Position numbers and translations under genes: made by a program. A DNA stretch of 64,000 bases from Meghimatium bilineatum (taxonomy: Eukaryota > Mollusca > Gastropoda > Stylommatophora > Philomycidae). Below the pieces are notes generated by a model. That model saw only the letters and a list, made by a program, of their open reading frames with translations. It did not search any database and was not told the origin of the DNA. The stretch covers positions 2,872,501-2,936,500 of the forward strand of contig CM067319.1 in assembly GCA_034231615.1 (NCBI GenBank), given 5' to 3'. Of this stretch, positions 33,346-43,723 are shown in pieces; position 1 is the first letter of the stretch, and the number at the start of each line of letters is the position of its first letter.

Positions 33346-34560
33346 GTTTATGTGCATGAATGTTCATATTTATGTATACATATATATATGTATATTTATG
33401 TGAGCGCTTTTTTATGTTAATGCACGTATCTCCATTCTGTGTCAATGTGTATACCTATTCTGGTGTGAGCCCTTTCCTGTGTGTGGATACATTTACATGC
33501 CTGTGCATTTTGTGTGGGTATCCTTCACACATCTGTGCCTATCTTGTTATGTGTTTATTTCTTGACTCTTGCTGTGTGTTTACATTTCTATGTATGTTTA
33601 GGTTTGGTTTTATATATATGTTTATGTCTATATTTGGTTTCACATTCATTCCATGCGTTTTCAAATGTTGATTCTTCTTCTATCCTTCCTTCCCCAAACC
33701 CACTCACCCCACCACCACACAACCTCATCATTACTCATCTATCATTGTCATATGCCATTCTTGTTGGCGTAGGTGACCATGGTTCTCTGTTCACAGTATT
33801 GTTATCAGGATCGTTGTTTCCAAGCCTTGCTAGGTTGTCACATGAATATTTTCTCACGTCCCCATCTGTCTCTGTTCCCTTCAGTCGAGCCTGTTGTGAC
33901 TATGTTCTTAAAACCTGCCTGTCTGATAGAGTGACAAAAGGGGTATTTTTCTTATCTTTTTCTTTTATTATTCTTGCACTCATCTATAGTGTCTCAAATT
34001 TCCCACTTTCGGTTTCTTTATAATGAATGCACGCATTTTCATTTTTACTAGATGCGTTGCCATCCCTGCGCTATTATGGAGACGGGGCTTGATGAAATAT
34101 AGACATCTATTTTGTTTTTTTATTTTGTCGTTATCTGTTGTTTGTCTCTTGAAAAAGGTTCAATTTGAGCCGATACGTGGAGAATTGTCCTGTTTAGTTT
34201 TATTGTATGTTTTTTTTACATATATTTTTATTAATAGGCTAGGTAAGTGTTTTAGTAACCTGTTTACCTCATTTTGCGTTACTATGTGTTCATTAGGTTA
34301 CTGCGGCACCATCCACTTTGTCGGACACCCTCTGACCATTTGGTTATTTATGTTCCCGTTGTGTTGCCTACAGAAACGGCGTGAAGTTGGTGGAGAAATC
34401 TTCAACATATTCCCCTGTCAAATCGAGCATGAAGTTGGAGATATAGGGAGTTACAATAGTACTTAATTGGTTGATAATTGATACATGAACACACTCGGTA
34501 ATATTCATAAACTCTCATAGCATGCTGCGCAAGATAGAAAAGTTCATGCTGAGAAAAGAA
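33346..34560. other. Intron 3 spacer with accidental open frames
   Basis: T-rich sequence with open frames at 33481-34023 and 34023-34466 that encode hydrophobic, unstructured-looking peptides with no recognised motif. No repeats were identified apart from ATAT runs near 33380. Confidence 0.45.
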
Positions 34561-34574
34561 TGTTGGGACTTATT

Positions 34575-34960
34575 GAACAACTCAGTTGTTCACAGCATTA
34601 CATGGATATACTGCCCTAGTCAGGCTGGGTCAGAGGAAACGAGAGAGCCGACTTATTGGCAGACAATGCAGCGATAGACGGCACATTGCCGAGAAGAGAT
34701 AAATCAGACTTAATGAAAGCAGTAATAAATTCATTTCAAGATGAAGATTATGTCAATGAGGCTGGGAAGGTACAGAGAATGTCAGACATGGGTGTATCTA
34801 GAGGTGATGGATGGAAAAGTAAATTTTTTGGAAGGCCCCTAAGATCACACAATCAACACCTCACCGAGACTCTACATACACTGAGATGGCTGCCTGAACG
34901 AAGAGCTGGGCACTTATGGGAAAGCCCCACGTGTCGTGAAGCCAGTTTCTAACCAAGAAT
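34575..34960 (+). pseudogene. LINE RNase H C-terminal fragment
   Basis: The frame around 34575-34952 reads HSITWIYCPSQAGSEETRER and ADLLADNAAIDGTLP, matching the RNase H ending normally written as W(V/M)(P/C)SHAG..GNE(R/K)ADxLA. The His of the motif is replaced by Gln, and the N-terminal catalytic part is missing. The tail (LHTLRWLPERRAGHLWESPT) resembles the C-terminus of such elements. Confidence 0.65.
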
Positions 34961-34969
34961 GAAGAAGAA

Positions 34970-35236
34970 TCAAGAACCTGATACTTTCTTGTTTGTACTG
35001 ATTTCTCTGACCTGATCCTTTCTTGCCTGGAATAACCTTGTTGATTTAATCCATTCTTGTTTGGACTGATCTGGTTGACTTGATCCGTTTTTGTCTGCAG
35101 TGACCTTGTTTGCTATGATCCTTTCTTGTTTAGTCTGACCTGGCTGACCTGATCTTGTTTTGATATGACTGACCTGGTTGACTTGACCTGATTCATTCTG
35201 GTTTGAACTGACCTGGTTGACCTGATGATCTCATAT
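34970..35236. repeat. Degenerate tandem repeat before exon 4
   Basis: About seven loose copies of a 35-40-bp phrase built on CTGACCTGATCCTTTCTTG and GGTTGACTTGATC, ending 10 bp before the exon 4 acceptor. Confidence 0.75.
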
Positions 35237-35245
35237 CGTCCCCAG

Positions 35246-35386
35246 ATCATGCTCAACTCTCTACACAAATATGAACCACGTCTTCACGTCATCAAGGTCA
35301 ACTCACGGACACAAAAGAGAACGATTCTCACGTTCAGTTTCGAAGAAACGGAATTTATTGCAGTAACAGCCTACCAGAATGAAGAG
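35246..35386 (+). CDS. bra: Brachyury exon 4 (T-box)
   Basis: A 141-nt exon in phase 0 at both ends, after a TCGTCCCCAG acceptor and before GAG|GTGAGT. It encodes residues 181-227, starting [18 protein letters not shown] and ending [22 protein letters not shown] and [11 protein letters not shown] are hallmark T-box segments that include DNA-contacting and dimer-interface residues. The middle loop ([17 protein letters not shown]) is more diverged than in well-known orthologues, which is normal for this loop between strands. A degenerate tandem repeat lies immediately upstream of the acceptor. Confidence 0.95.
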
Positions 35387-35397
35387 GTGAGTGTTGT

Positions 35398-35548
35398 TGT
35401 TTGCTAGTATGTTTGTATGTGTGTTGTTTGTATGTTTGTATGTGTGTATGTTTGTATGTGTGTTTGTTTGTATGTGTGTTTGTTTGTATGTGTGTTTGTT
35501 TGTATGTTTGTATGTGTGTTTGTTTGTATGTGAGTTTGTTTGTTTGAA
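35398..35548. repeat. GTTT/GTAT microsatellite
   Basis: Alternating GTTTGTTTGTATGTGT units starting 12 bp after the exon 4 donor. Confidence 0.95.
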
Positions 35549-35589
35549 ATTCGTGGATTATGAACAATAAATTGGGTCACCTCTACTGT

Positions 35590-35835
35590 CTGAGGATATC
35601 ATGTATATATGTTATGTGCCCTACACAGAACGTTGTCCTCACTGCCACTCTGTAAGCCTCACAGTACTGTGTGAGCTGCCCAGCTTTTTTCAGTGTCATA
35701 TTCAATCGGTCTTCAATATCATGTGTCCATCGTCGTCTTGGTCTTCCTCTTGTTCTCTTCCTGGAACGTTTCCCTCCATGATTAATTTTTTGAATCCATC
35801 TTGTCTCTGATGAATTCGGATTCGAAACACAACCC
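35590..35835 (-). pseudogene. LINE C-terminal fragment
   Basis: The reverse strand gives TRWIQKINHGGKRSRKRTRG and RPRRRWTHDIEDRL, the basic GRPRxRWxDDI tail common to LINE ORF2. It is followed by VAVRTTF. Confidence 0.65.
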
Positions 35836-36093
35836 CAACCAACACATACCCCAGGACTACACAACCCATTTGGTGCAGAGATGGTGGCTCTGGTCACATG
35901 ATAAAGATTTTAGGTAATAGCTATGAGGTAGTTGTTCTAATCTGGAGAAAAAAGTGGACTTTGTCCTGTCGACACATTTGATGATCTAAAATGACTGCCC
36001 TGTCGACTGTGTGGAATATCGATCGCAGAATAATAATAATATATAGTACATGTTTTGTGCAATGTGGAATGTTTCTCTAAAGTTATATTATAA

Positions 36094-36262
36094 GAAAATA
36101 TCCAGGTACACAGCTTGCCAAGAGTACCAAATATCCAGGTACACAGCTTGCCAAGAGTACCAAATATCCAGGTACACAGCGTGCTAAGAGTACCATATAT
36201 CCAGGTACACAGCTTGCCGAGAGTACCAAATATCCAGGTACACAGCTTGCCGAGAGTATCAC
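36094..36262. repeat. 33-bp tandem repeat, 5 copies
   Basis: Unit AATATCCAGGTACACAGCTT followed by GCCAAGAGTACC; units 2-5 vary slightly. Confidence 0.96.
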
Positions 36263-36339
36263 TTACAGTACTTAACTCCATAGCTTCAAGCTATAATTCA
36301 CAACTACATACAAAAACAAAATGGACTTTAGAAACGCCT

Positions 36340-36422
36340 AGACATCGCAAGTGGGATTCGAACACGTGACAGCTTGCGAACAAAGCTAGCAACCCAACCA
36401 CTACGCCGGGAATATCCCACGA
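36340..36422 (-). mobile_element. tRNA-headed SINE
   Basis: The reverse strand shows an A-box-like CGGCGTAGTGGTTGGG, about 30 nt to a B-box GTGTTCGAATCCCAC, then a short body. Spacing and order are tRNA-like; no intact cloverleaf was established. Confidence 0.72.
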
Positions 36423-36576
36423 TTTGTGAATCCGCTGAAGACGGATGTTGTCAGGCCATTGGCGCAAATAAAACGGCGACATAACGCCTTTCCATCCTCT
36501 AGACTACATTTTACTGGAAATCTAGTTACAAAAGAGAACTAGCGGGAGTTTGAGAATGAACGATGAAGAAGAAGAA
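36423..36576 (+). mobile_element. SINE-like dispersed repeat copy with GAA tail
   Basis: The blocks GGCCATTGGCGCAAATAAAA, CTAGACTACATTTTACTGGA and AGAGAACTAGCGGGAG are followed by TTTGAGAATGAACGATGAAG and a GAA tail. It starts where the reversed tRNA-headed SINE begins. Confidence 0.75.
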
Positions 36577-36639
36577 AGAAGGATATGTAAACTACTTTGG
36601 CTCTAAATTTGCATATACTGAATCATCAGTTTATTCCCC

Positions 36640-36726
36640 CCCCCCCTTTTTTTGCTTCAATAAGTACGTATTATCGATAATCAGCGTATCCCTTTTACTG
36701 CAGTAAGTACGTATTATCGATAACAC
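36640..36726 (+). repeat. Left flank repeats of the 37-kb transposon-like ORF (2 copies)
   Basis: Two units of TAAGTACGTATTATCGATAA with a T/C-rich spacer. The same unit recurs about nine times at 38060-38480, in the same orientation. Confidence 0.85.
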
Positions 36727-37161
36727 AAGGCAACACACAAAAATCATCACAGATAATTTTATATGGGTTTTGTAGTATTTGGTTAGCTGATTTCAAATCT
36801 GTCTTTAGTTTTTTTCTACCACGTAACATTTTTTTGTAATAGCTAATTATAATATCTTTCAACAGTGGTTATGACCACAAATCGAGTACACTGTTTTATT
36901 TAGATTGGTATCGATACTTTATTACTGGCTGTTACAATTTTGTTCAGTTTCGGGTCACGTGATTTAGTATCGATGCTACCATTTTTGTGTATTCGATAGG
37001 ATAGTAAATCCATTTATACACGTGTGGTGTTTGCTTAAAGTAATTACGACAAGTATATTATGAGATTTCGTTGTTTTGTACTTTCTTTTATTTTAAAGGT
37101 TGCAAAAACCTTGCATTTGTGTACTTGATAACTTATTTTGTGTACTTATTAACTTATTATC

Positions 37162-37809
37162 ATGCCTAGAAGATGCACCAATCATCCAAACTGTTTCTGT
37201 TTTGTGTGTGGTTCATTTGTGACGAAATCACAGCGGCGCACAATTTCAGATGATCTAAAGAAGATATACATATTGTATTTTGGCTGTCCACTGGGTGATC
37301 AGGATAAATCTTGGGCTCCACATATCATATGTACCAGTTGTTCAAGCGGACTACGTGACTGGCTAAATGGCCGCAAGGCAGCTATGCCATTTGCAATTCC
37401 AATGTTATGGAGGGAACCGCGAGACCATGTCAATGATTGCTACTTTTGTCTGGTGAACACAAATGGATTCTCTGCTAAAAATAAACAGAACATTGTATAT
37501 CCTAGCTTAGATTCTGCCATCAGGCCTGTTCCACATGACGATTCATTGCCTATTCCTTTACCTCCTTCTGGTGGACTTGTATCTATGCAAGATGGGGAGG
37601 AATGCAGTGAAAACACAGATTTCTTCCCAGAAAATCTTGGTATGGTGAGTGAAGAGCAAGGAGAACGTTTTCACCAGGACATTCAGTTAATGGAGCGCCG
37701 TTATCAAGGTTTGTGGAATGAGAGTATGATGGCCGACTTCTGCTGGATGCTATTCCGTGATAATCCAGGCGAAGAATATAACAGAAAATCAAATTCCAAG
37801 CATTTTTGA
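37162..37809 (+). CDS. Cys-rich transposon-type protein, apparently internally deleted
   Basis: 215 codons from ATG to TGA. Residues 1-100 have a Cys/His-rich N-terminus (CTNHPNCFCFVCGSF, HIICTSCSSGLRDWL, then PFAIPMLWREPRDHVNDCYF with C) followed by YPSLDSAIRPVPHDDSLPIP. The end reads DFFPENLGMVSEEQGERFHQ then DIQLMERRYQGLW. I recognise both ends from a widespread, repeat-associated, uncharacterised animal protein family that is normally several hundred residues longer. The central region seems to have been removed in frame around residues 150-153. It sits in Brachyury intron 4, flanked by arrays of one 43-bp repeat, and is probably a non-autonomous or decayed mobile element rather than a host gene. 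No introns are seen; function unknown. Confidence 0.7.
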   Translation: MPRRCTNHPNCFCFVCGSFVTKSQRRTISDDLKKIYILYFGCPLGDQDKSWAPHIICTSCSSGLRDWLNGRKAAMPFAIPMLWREPRDHVNDCYFCLVNTNGFSAKNKQNIVYPSLDSAIRPVPHDDSLPIPLPPSGGLVSMQDGEECSENTDFFPENLGMVSEEQGERFHQDIQLMERRYQGLWNESMMADFCWMLFRDNPGEEYNRKSNSKHF

Positions 37810-38059
37810 AGAAACATTCTACATATCTATGCTGTGATGTGAGTATATTTGATTTAGTCTAGAAGATGTGAATCATTTGCTTAATTGATGTTTGCGATTC
37901 TCGAAAAAATACAGCCAAGTTCAGTGAAAACTAACATCACTCATAACTTTAAAACTTGACGTGATAGAAAAAAACTGATACCAGATCTGAAATCAGCGCC
38001 AAAAAATCCTTTAGAAAAGTGTATTTTGGTTTCAGATGATTAAAAAAAGTTTTATTTTG

Positions 38060-38482
38060 TTGCCTTGTGAATTAGCTTATCCCTCCTTGCTGCAGTAAGT
38101 ACGTATTATCGATAAGTAGCATATCCCCCCTGCCGCAGTAAGTACGTATTATCGATAAGTAGTATATCCCCCCTGCCGCAGTAAGTATATATTATCGATA
38201 AGTAGCATATCCCCCCTGCTGCAGTAAGTACGTATTATCGATAAGTAGAATATTCCCCCCCTTGCTGCAGTAAGTATATATTATCGATAAGTAGCATATC
38301 CCCCCTGCTGCAGTAAGTACGTATTATCGATAAGTAGAATATTCCCCCCCTTGCTGCAGTAAGTACGTATTATCGATAATTAGCTTATCCCCCACCCCTG
38401 CTGCAGTAAGTACGTATTATCGATAATTAGCTTATCCCCTCCCCTGCTGCAGTAAGTACTTATTATCAATAATTAGCTTATT
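38060..38482 (+). repeat. 43-44-bp tandem repeat, about 9 copies
   Basis: Each unit holds GCAGTAAGTACGTATTATCG, ATAAGTAGCATATCC and a C-rich run. It ends about 50 bp before exon 5. Each unit contains TTATCGATAA, a 10-bp palindrome. Confidence 0.96.
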
Positions 38483-38532
38483 GGTTAAATATCCATAGTT
38501 CATCTGATGACATGTTTGTCTCTCTCTTGCAG

Positions 38533-38594
38533 ATTACGTCATTGAAGATCAAACACAATCCGTTCGCGAAAGCCTTCCTAGACGCCAAAGAGAG
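38533..38594 (+). CDS. bra: Brachyury exon 5 (T-box)
   Basis: A 62-nt exon after TCTCTCTTGCAG and before GAG|GTAAAC. It encodes residues 228-247 (ITSLKIKHNPFAKAFLDAKE) plus two bases of Arg248. The LKI and NPFAKAF core is the T-box C-terminal 3-10 helix region that enters the DNA minor groove. It enters in phase 0 and leaves in phase 2, agreeing with exons 4 and 6. It is too short for ORF detection and was recognised by its motif. Confidence 0.95.
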
Positions 38595-39290
38595 GTAAAC
38601 TTAGCACATGTACTCGCACCTGTACTCGCATGTTAGTTATGTGTCCGTATTGAAGATCTCCCCCCCCCCCTTGAATGCAGAGCCGTAAAAGCATCTTCAA
38701 TTAGGGTCAGGGTTTATCTATTAGAAAAATATCATACGCTCTTTGTCCTGTGTCATTCCTTGTCTTCGTTTTCGTAAAATTTGTGGTGACCTCATCTTTC
38801 CTTTTTTGAAAAAATTGTTAAGGAAAGTGGAAAATGAAAAGGGAGTAGGGGTTGCCTGTCTTTTGACTTCCTAGTACTAAAATTAGCATCAATCTGATTT
38901 TGTAAAGCGGAAGGGGGGGGGGGATTGGTCCCTTATCTATGAGCTTGAGGTATTATATATGGGTTGTATGGTCATAAGTGGTCATCATTACTACCAGAAA
39001 ATTGTTGTAGGCGTTGATGTGAGTGAGTGTCTGCCCTCCGGTGTGTTGCCGTGATCAGAAAGGGGAGTAAAGAATAGCGACAATGTTACCTGACATGTGT
39101 GTGGTAGGAGGCAACTAAGTAGGCGTTGGAGGTGAAGTTGGCTGCCCCATCCCATGCGTTCAAGGTGACCTAGAAGCTATGCTAGAATCATATAAGTTAG
39201 CTCTAAAGGCGAAGATATCGCAGCTAATTAAACCAGGAAACATCGCAACTCTTTGAAATGAGGGAAATGCTTATTAAGGAAATCTATTGA
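38595..39290. other. Intron 5, mostly unrecognised
   Basis: Contains a C tract near 38661 and a G tract near 38915. 39030-39160 is a copy of the dispersed repeat listed at 4867-5945 (AGTAAAGAATAGCGACAATG, GTGAAGTTGGCTGCCC). Confidence 0.5.
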
Positions 39291-39294
39291 CTTT

Positions 39295-39435
39295 TGTTTG
39301 AGGGAATCGTATTGAAAATGAGGGAATCGTATTGAAAATGAGGGAATTGTATTGACAATGAGGGAATCGTATTGAAAATGATATAATTGCATATGAAGAA
39401 ATTGTATTGACAATGAGGGAATTGTATTGGAAATG
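39295..39435. repeat. 20-bp tandem repeat, about 6 copies
   Basis: Unit GAGGGAATCGTATTGAAAAT with variants. Confidence 0.95.
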
Positions 39436-39703
39436 GTCGAATTAGCATTTTATTGTACATCCCCCTCCCAACGTAACGGAGGTGTATCAGCCGCCCAAAT
39501 AATATGAAAAAATATGTTGCATATTAAATGATTATATAGTGTTGGTGTTACATTCTATAAAGCGTGTGAGATGAAGGGAAATGAATTTTATTTGATCACA
39601 AGAGGTAACGAGTGGGTTACCCGCATTCTGTCTATATTTAATGTGGTGTATAATTTTCTCAACCAACGTGTTGTCATCTCTTTCTCTCTCTCTATCTCTA
39701 CAG

Positions 39704-39765
39704 ACCTGATCACACGGAGTATATTGATGACGCCACGTTGGAGAATGAGAGATCGATTGCACATT
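39704..39765 (+). CDS. bra: Brachyury exon 6 (post T-box linker)
   Basis: A 62-nt exon after a long pyrimidine tract and CTACAG, before ATT|GTAAGT. It completes Arg248 and encodes residues 249-268 (PDHTEYIDDATLENERSIAH), leaving one base in phase 1. The KERPDH junction matches the end of the T-box, where Brachyury proteins typically read KER(S/P)D. The rest is an acidic, variable linker. The excellent acceptor and the matched phase are the main support, since the linker itself is not conserved. Confidence 0.9.
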
Positions 39766-40735
39766 GTAAGTCCACTTCTATTATGATTGTAATATTACAT
39801 TCAGCGTTACCACCGCTTGGCTTGTTTCCCAAGTTCTTGGCTTTTTCGATAACACCTTGGGTTATATTCTTTTAAACTTGTTTTTTTTGGTCCATTTCTT
39901 AAAGAGAAATCTTTATTAAATTATCTATAAGAATTCCGCAATAAGTCCAGCTGATTGCTTGTGTATGCTGTGTTGTAGTTTTGAGGTAATTTCCCTCGTT
40001 TATTTTTAATTTACTTGGTTCAAGTATTTCGACACCATCATCATCATCATTGAGTCGAAGACGAAGAGCTAAAGGAGAGGGTACAATCTGATCCTTTCAA
40101 ACTTTATGTGTTGGTTAATGGCACTTCCACATTCACCAGCATGAATAAAATAAAAAAAATATTTTCACAAGTAAATATGGTGAAAATAACACGAATTCTT
40201 CTTCTTCTTGTGTTCACTTGTGAAACATGTATATATCTGCAATTCTGTCTCCTGAATAAAACTCATTGTATTTTGTAGTTAATACACTGCCCTATAGAGC
40301 TTTCATACTAATTTTACTAATAGATTGCATGCTGCTACTGTAACAAACCGGTCATTGGCTAAGCAAACCATTGCAAGAAATAATTATGAGTGTCACTCGT
40401 GAACACCACCAAAAACTCTAGTTGCTGATGTTAAGAAGGCTGTTCTCAGATTACCAACAGACAGCATGCCACAGATGGTCACGAGTCACGACACATAGAC
40501 ATAACAGCTATAAAGCCAGAGTCAGACCATGTAAAAGAAGGATCACAGAAATCAAAGAAGCCACAGGAACAAGCTTACAAACAGCACAAAGGAAGGCCAT
40601 CTCCAAAGAACTCTTCTACCCCTGACGCTGCAAAGCAAACAAGGGATATAGCCTGTGATAGATAGATAGAAAGACTGACAGACAAACAGACAGACAGAAG
40701 GCCGTTGTTATCAACGTTATGTAGAAAGAGTATGG
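39766..40735. other. Intron 6 start, nothing firm
   Basis: 40330-40620 looks like decayed coding matter (a GTCACTCGTGAACACCACC block and an A-rich codon-like stretch), but no domain was recognised. A GATAGATAGA/CAGACAGACAG microsatellite is at 40657-40700. Confidence 0.4.
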
Positions 40736-41575
40736 GAATTTAACCAGGTCTGTTCTAGCAGCACCGAATCGCTTTGCAACACAAGTAAACAGGTTTTCCG
40801 TACTTGACAAACCACATCCCCAAAAAAAGATGTGGCGCGGTCAAGACTTTCAGCCTGTGTACTCAAGACACTGAGAACAGACCAATCGAAACAAGGACTA
40901 TTACAGCATTAACGAACATCCCGTACAAGTATTAAAGTATCCTCAGGAACACAAACACAGAACATGCATATGCGTACACAAGGACCTAAAGGCCTTCTCG
41001 TAAACATAAATAACATAGAGACAGAACAATGTTGCTTCAAATAATATCTTATACAAGTAAATTCAAGTAGGAAGCATGAGGATAAATGAAAATAATTCTT
41101 ACAGCTGACGGGAATTGAACCAGGTCTGTTCTAGCAGCACCGAATCGCTTTGCAACACAAGTAAACAGGTTTTCCGTACTTGACAAACCACATCCCCAAA
41201 AAAAGATGTGGCGCGGTCAAGACTTTCAGCCTGTGTACTCAAGACACTGAGAACAGACCAATAGAAACAAGGACTATTACAGCATTAACGAACATCCCGT
41301 ACAAGTATTAAAGTATCCTCAGGAACACAAACACAGAACATGCATATGCGTACACAAGGACCTAAAGGCCTTCTCGTAAACATAAATAACATAGAGACAG
41401 AACAATGTTGCTTCAAATAATATCTTATACAAGTAAATTCAAGTAGGAAGCATGAGGATAAATGAAAATAATTCTTACAGCTGACGGGAATTGAACCAGG
41501 TCTGTTCTAGCAGCACCGAATCGCTTTGCAACACAAGTAAACAGGTTTTCCGTACTTGACCAACCATATATATAT
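40736..41575 (-). repeat. 376-bp tandem duplication (2.2 copies) carrying a tRNA-like SINE head
   Basis: ACCAGGTCTGTTCTAGCAGC starts at 40743, 41119 and 41495, so the period is 376 bp. The copies are almost identical. On the reverse strand each unit has TTGCAAAGCG and GGTTCAATTCCC boxes in tRNA-like order, suggesting a pol III SINE head. The third unit is cut off at about 41565 by TA repeats. Confidence 0.92.
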
Positions 41576-41579
41576 ATAT

Positions 41580-41626
41580 ATACAAGAAAATATGATATAT
41601 ATATATATATATCATATTTTCTTGGC
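41580..41626. repeat. AT-rich perfect palindrome
   Basis: CAAGAAAATATGATATATAT is mirrored by its reverse complement around a TA core; the third 376-bp unit ends just before it. Confidence 0.9.
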
Positions 41627-42772
41627 TTTAATTTGTCCTCTGACACTTGGGATTTTCTAAATTTTAGTTGGTAACGCTGATTACATTACGAAGAACTTAA
41701 CAAGCTGTAGGCTGGATATGTGAGGATACATGAGAAAATATCCAGAACATGGAACATACATGTAGCATGTAACAATCGCATATCTACTGCATGTCCCAGC
41801 AGGGCCGCTGCTACGTTTTCAGCAAGGATAGAGTTTTACCAGGGACGTAAATACCTTCTCCTCACGGGCGGGGGTTTACCTAAAACTGGTTATTCGTGCG
41901 TTTTTGCGTGTAAGATCTTGTTTTCGATGAAAATCAGATAAAAATTTTGTGAGAAATCGATAGCGGGTTTTATTTGACCACGCCCATAATACTAAATGTC
42001 ATGTGCTGATTTGCCGAGGGAAGGGAAGGGTTTGTGCACCAGTGTGGTGACACACTGCCCCCTGTAAACCAGCCATTATACAGAAAGCGGAGAGATCTTA
42101 CTAATTGATGCTAGAAACTAAACCCGCACAGGTTTCGTGACATCGGTCTTGCTGAAATTGCCAGATGAATAGAAAATTGGTGGCAACTAATGTAATACTG
42201 TCTTGCCGACGTAATAAGACATTTATTAAGCAAATAGGTGTCAAGAGAACCGGCGTCCTAGGGAAATGGTAGAGCAACTGTGTAATCCGTGTCTGTGAAA
42301 TCTCGAGATGAGACAGATAACCAGATCTGTCTGTTGAAATGGGCAGCAGAGAATTTTGATTCGGCTCCAGTAGAAGGCAGATGTCCGATTGATAACCTTT
42401 TGAAAGGGAAATTGGCAAGTTGAAAATTGGGATTTGCGTGGGACTGAGTGCAACCTTCTGGTTGGACTAAGGGACCAGAGAGGGGCCGTCCCAGAATCTA
42501 TTGACAGGAGAGTATAATTTTATCCGTGCCGTGAGCAGGGATGCTAGAGCTTGACGAATGGGCTGTTTTGACTCAAAAGAGGGTGGGGTCTATCTTTCAA
42601 CATTAAATAGGATGTTTCAGACTTCACTTGAGTAGTCAGCGGGTCGGCAGGTCAGTAGAGACTTAGTCGAGAGTCAGTTAGTCAGGCCCGTAGTGTAGAC
42701 CAGTTATAGGGACTTAGATTCCGGAGTTGGGTTTTGAGATCCTGTGCTCTACCATAGAGCCGAACAAACTCA
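41627..42772. other. Intron 6 spacer left of the palindromic element
   Basis: No ORF with a recognised domain. AGTCAGTTAGTCAGG-type phrases near 42640-42690 are low-complexity. This is the left flank of the insertion. Confidence 0.45.
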
Positions 42773-42778
42773 CTCGTC
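42773..42778. repeat. Target-site duplication, left (CTCGTC)
   Basis: CTCGTC immediately before AGTAGTATAATAGG. The identical hexamer follows the right end at 56474-56479. Confidence 0.88.
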
Positions 42779-43176
42779 AGTAGTATAATAGGTTAATTTG
42801 GATATATTTTTTCCTGCCGCAAAGAATATATAAGGATTAATTTGGCGCAAACGGCAAAGAAGGATTAATTCCAAGGGACACAGGGGTTGGCTGAGTTTTT
42901 CTGGGGTTTTCTTGAGGTATTTTAAAAAAATATTTTGAAATTGTTCAAAATTTTGATTTTAATTTTATGGCAATTTTTTTCCTGGAATTTTTGTGTTTTG
43001 TTTCGTTTGTTATTTTCTAATGTTTAGGGCCTAGTGTTTAATGTAGTACCGTCCGATATCTCCGGCCTTTACTTGTTGATATTGTTGTGATGTCATGTCA
43101 GAGTAAATTGTCATAATGCGTGACGGTCTCTACATACAAGAATTATTCTCAAAAACCCTTTATCTCTTCTGTTTTG

Positions 43177-43464
43177 ATGTTACATATATCTTTAACTGAT
43201 TCTACGGGTGAGTTGGACCAAGATATGCGGGCGGTTTTAGCTCGTGGTGATTTAACCAATCATGAAAAATCTACACTATACCAAAAAACATTACAACAGT
43301 ATCTGAATCGGCTCAGTCAATACAAAAACATACCTATGAAGCTATTAGAGAACACGCAGTATTCGGTACCAAGTGCCTCAATACAGAAAGATGAAGAACC
43401 CACTGAAAAAATTCCAGAGAAAGTCGAAGTGATGCCCGCCTATGTTGAAGCCGTGGCGTCTTAG
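43177..43464 (+). CDS. Small conserved ORF of the palindromic element, copy 1
   Basis: 95 codons from the first in-frame ATG (43177) to TAG at 43462. The core is GELDQDMRAVLARGDLTNHE then KSTLYQKTLQQYLNRLSQYK. The phrase LD.(D/E)M..(I/V)L....L...EK..LY...LQ.YL resembles a small protein often found in Polinton/Maverick-like animal repeats; this is recollection, not a search. The last ten residues come from the loop. Function unknown. No promoter or splice site is defined. Confidence 0.5.
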   Translation: MLHISLTDSTGELDQDMRAVLARGDLTNHEKSTLYQKTLQQYLNRLSQYKNIPMKLLENTQYSVPSASIQKDEEPTEKIPEKVEVMPAYVEAVAS

Positions 43465-43723
43465 GCATCACTTCGACTTTCTCTGGAATTTTTTCAGTGG
43501 GTTCTTCATCTTTCTGTATTGAGGCACTTGGTACCGAACACTGCGTGTTCTCTAATAGCTTCATAGGTATGTTTTTGTATTGACTGAGCCGATTCAAATA
43601 CTGTTGTAATGTTTTTTGGTATAGTGTAGATTTTTCATGATTGGTTAAATCACCACGAGCTAAAACCGCCCGCATATCTTGGTCCAACTCACCCGTAGAA
43701 TCAGTTAAAGATATATGTAACAT
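43334..43723 (-). CDS. Small conserved ORF of the palindromic element, copy 2
   Basis: Mirror copy in the second arm of the left inner palindrome. It has the same core (LYQKTLQQYLNRL), but the frame runs through the loop and into the complement of copy 1, giving a different, longer C-terminus. The start is placed at the ATG corresponding to copy 1. Confidence 0.45.
   Translation of the reverse strand: MLHISLTDSTGELDQDMRAVLARGDLTNHEKSTLYQKTLQQYLNRLSQYKNIPMKLLENTQCSVPSASIQKDEEPTEKIPEKVEVMPKTPRLQHRRASLRLSLEFFQWVLHLSVLRHLVPNTACSLIAS

Noticed and set aside
33481..34466. Hydrophobic ORFs (180 and 147 codons) as membrane proteins
   Set aside because: T-rich sequence gives Leu/Phe/Val codons by chance; no motif, splice or start support was found.
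37162..37809. An alternative Brachyury exon or nested host gene
   Set aside because: It has its own ATG and stop and no splice sites in a compatible phase; its motifs belong to a repeat-associated family and it is flanked by transposon-like repeats.
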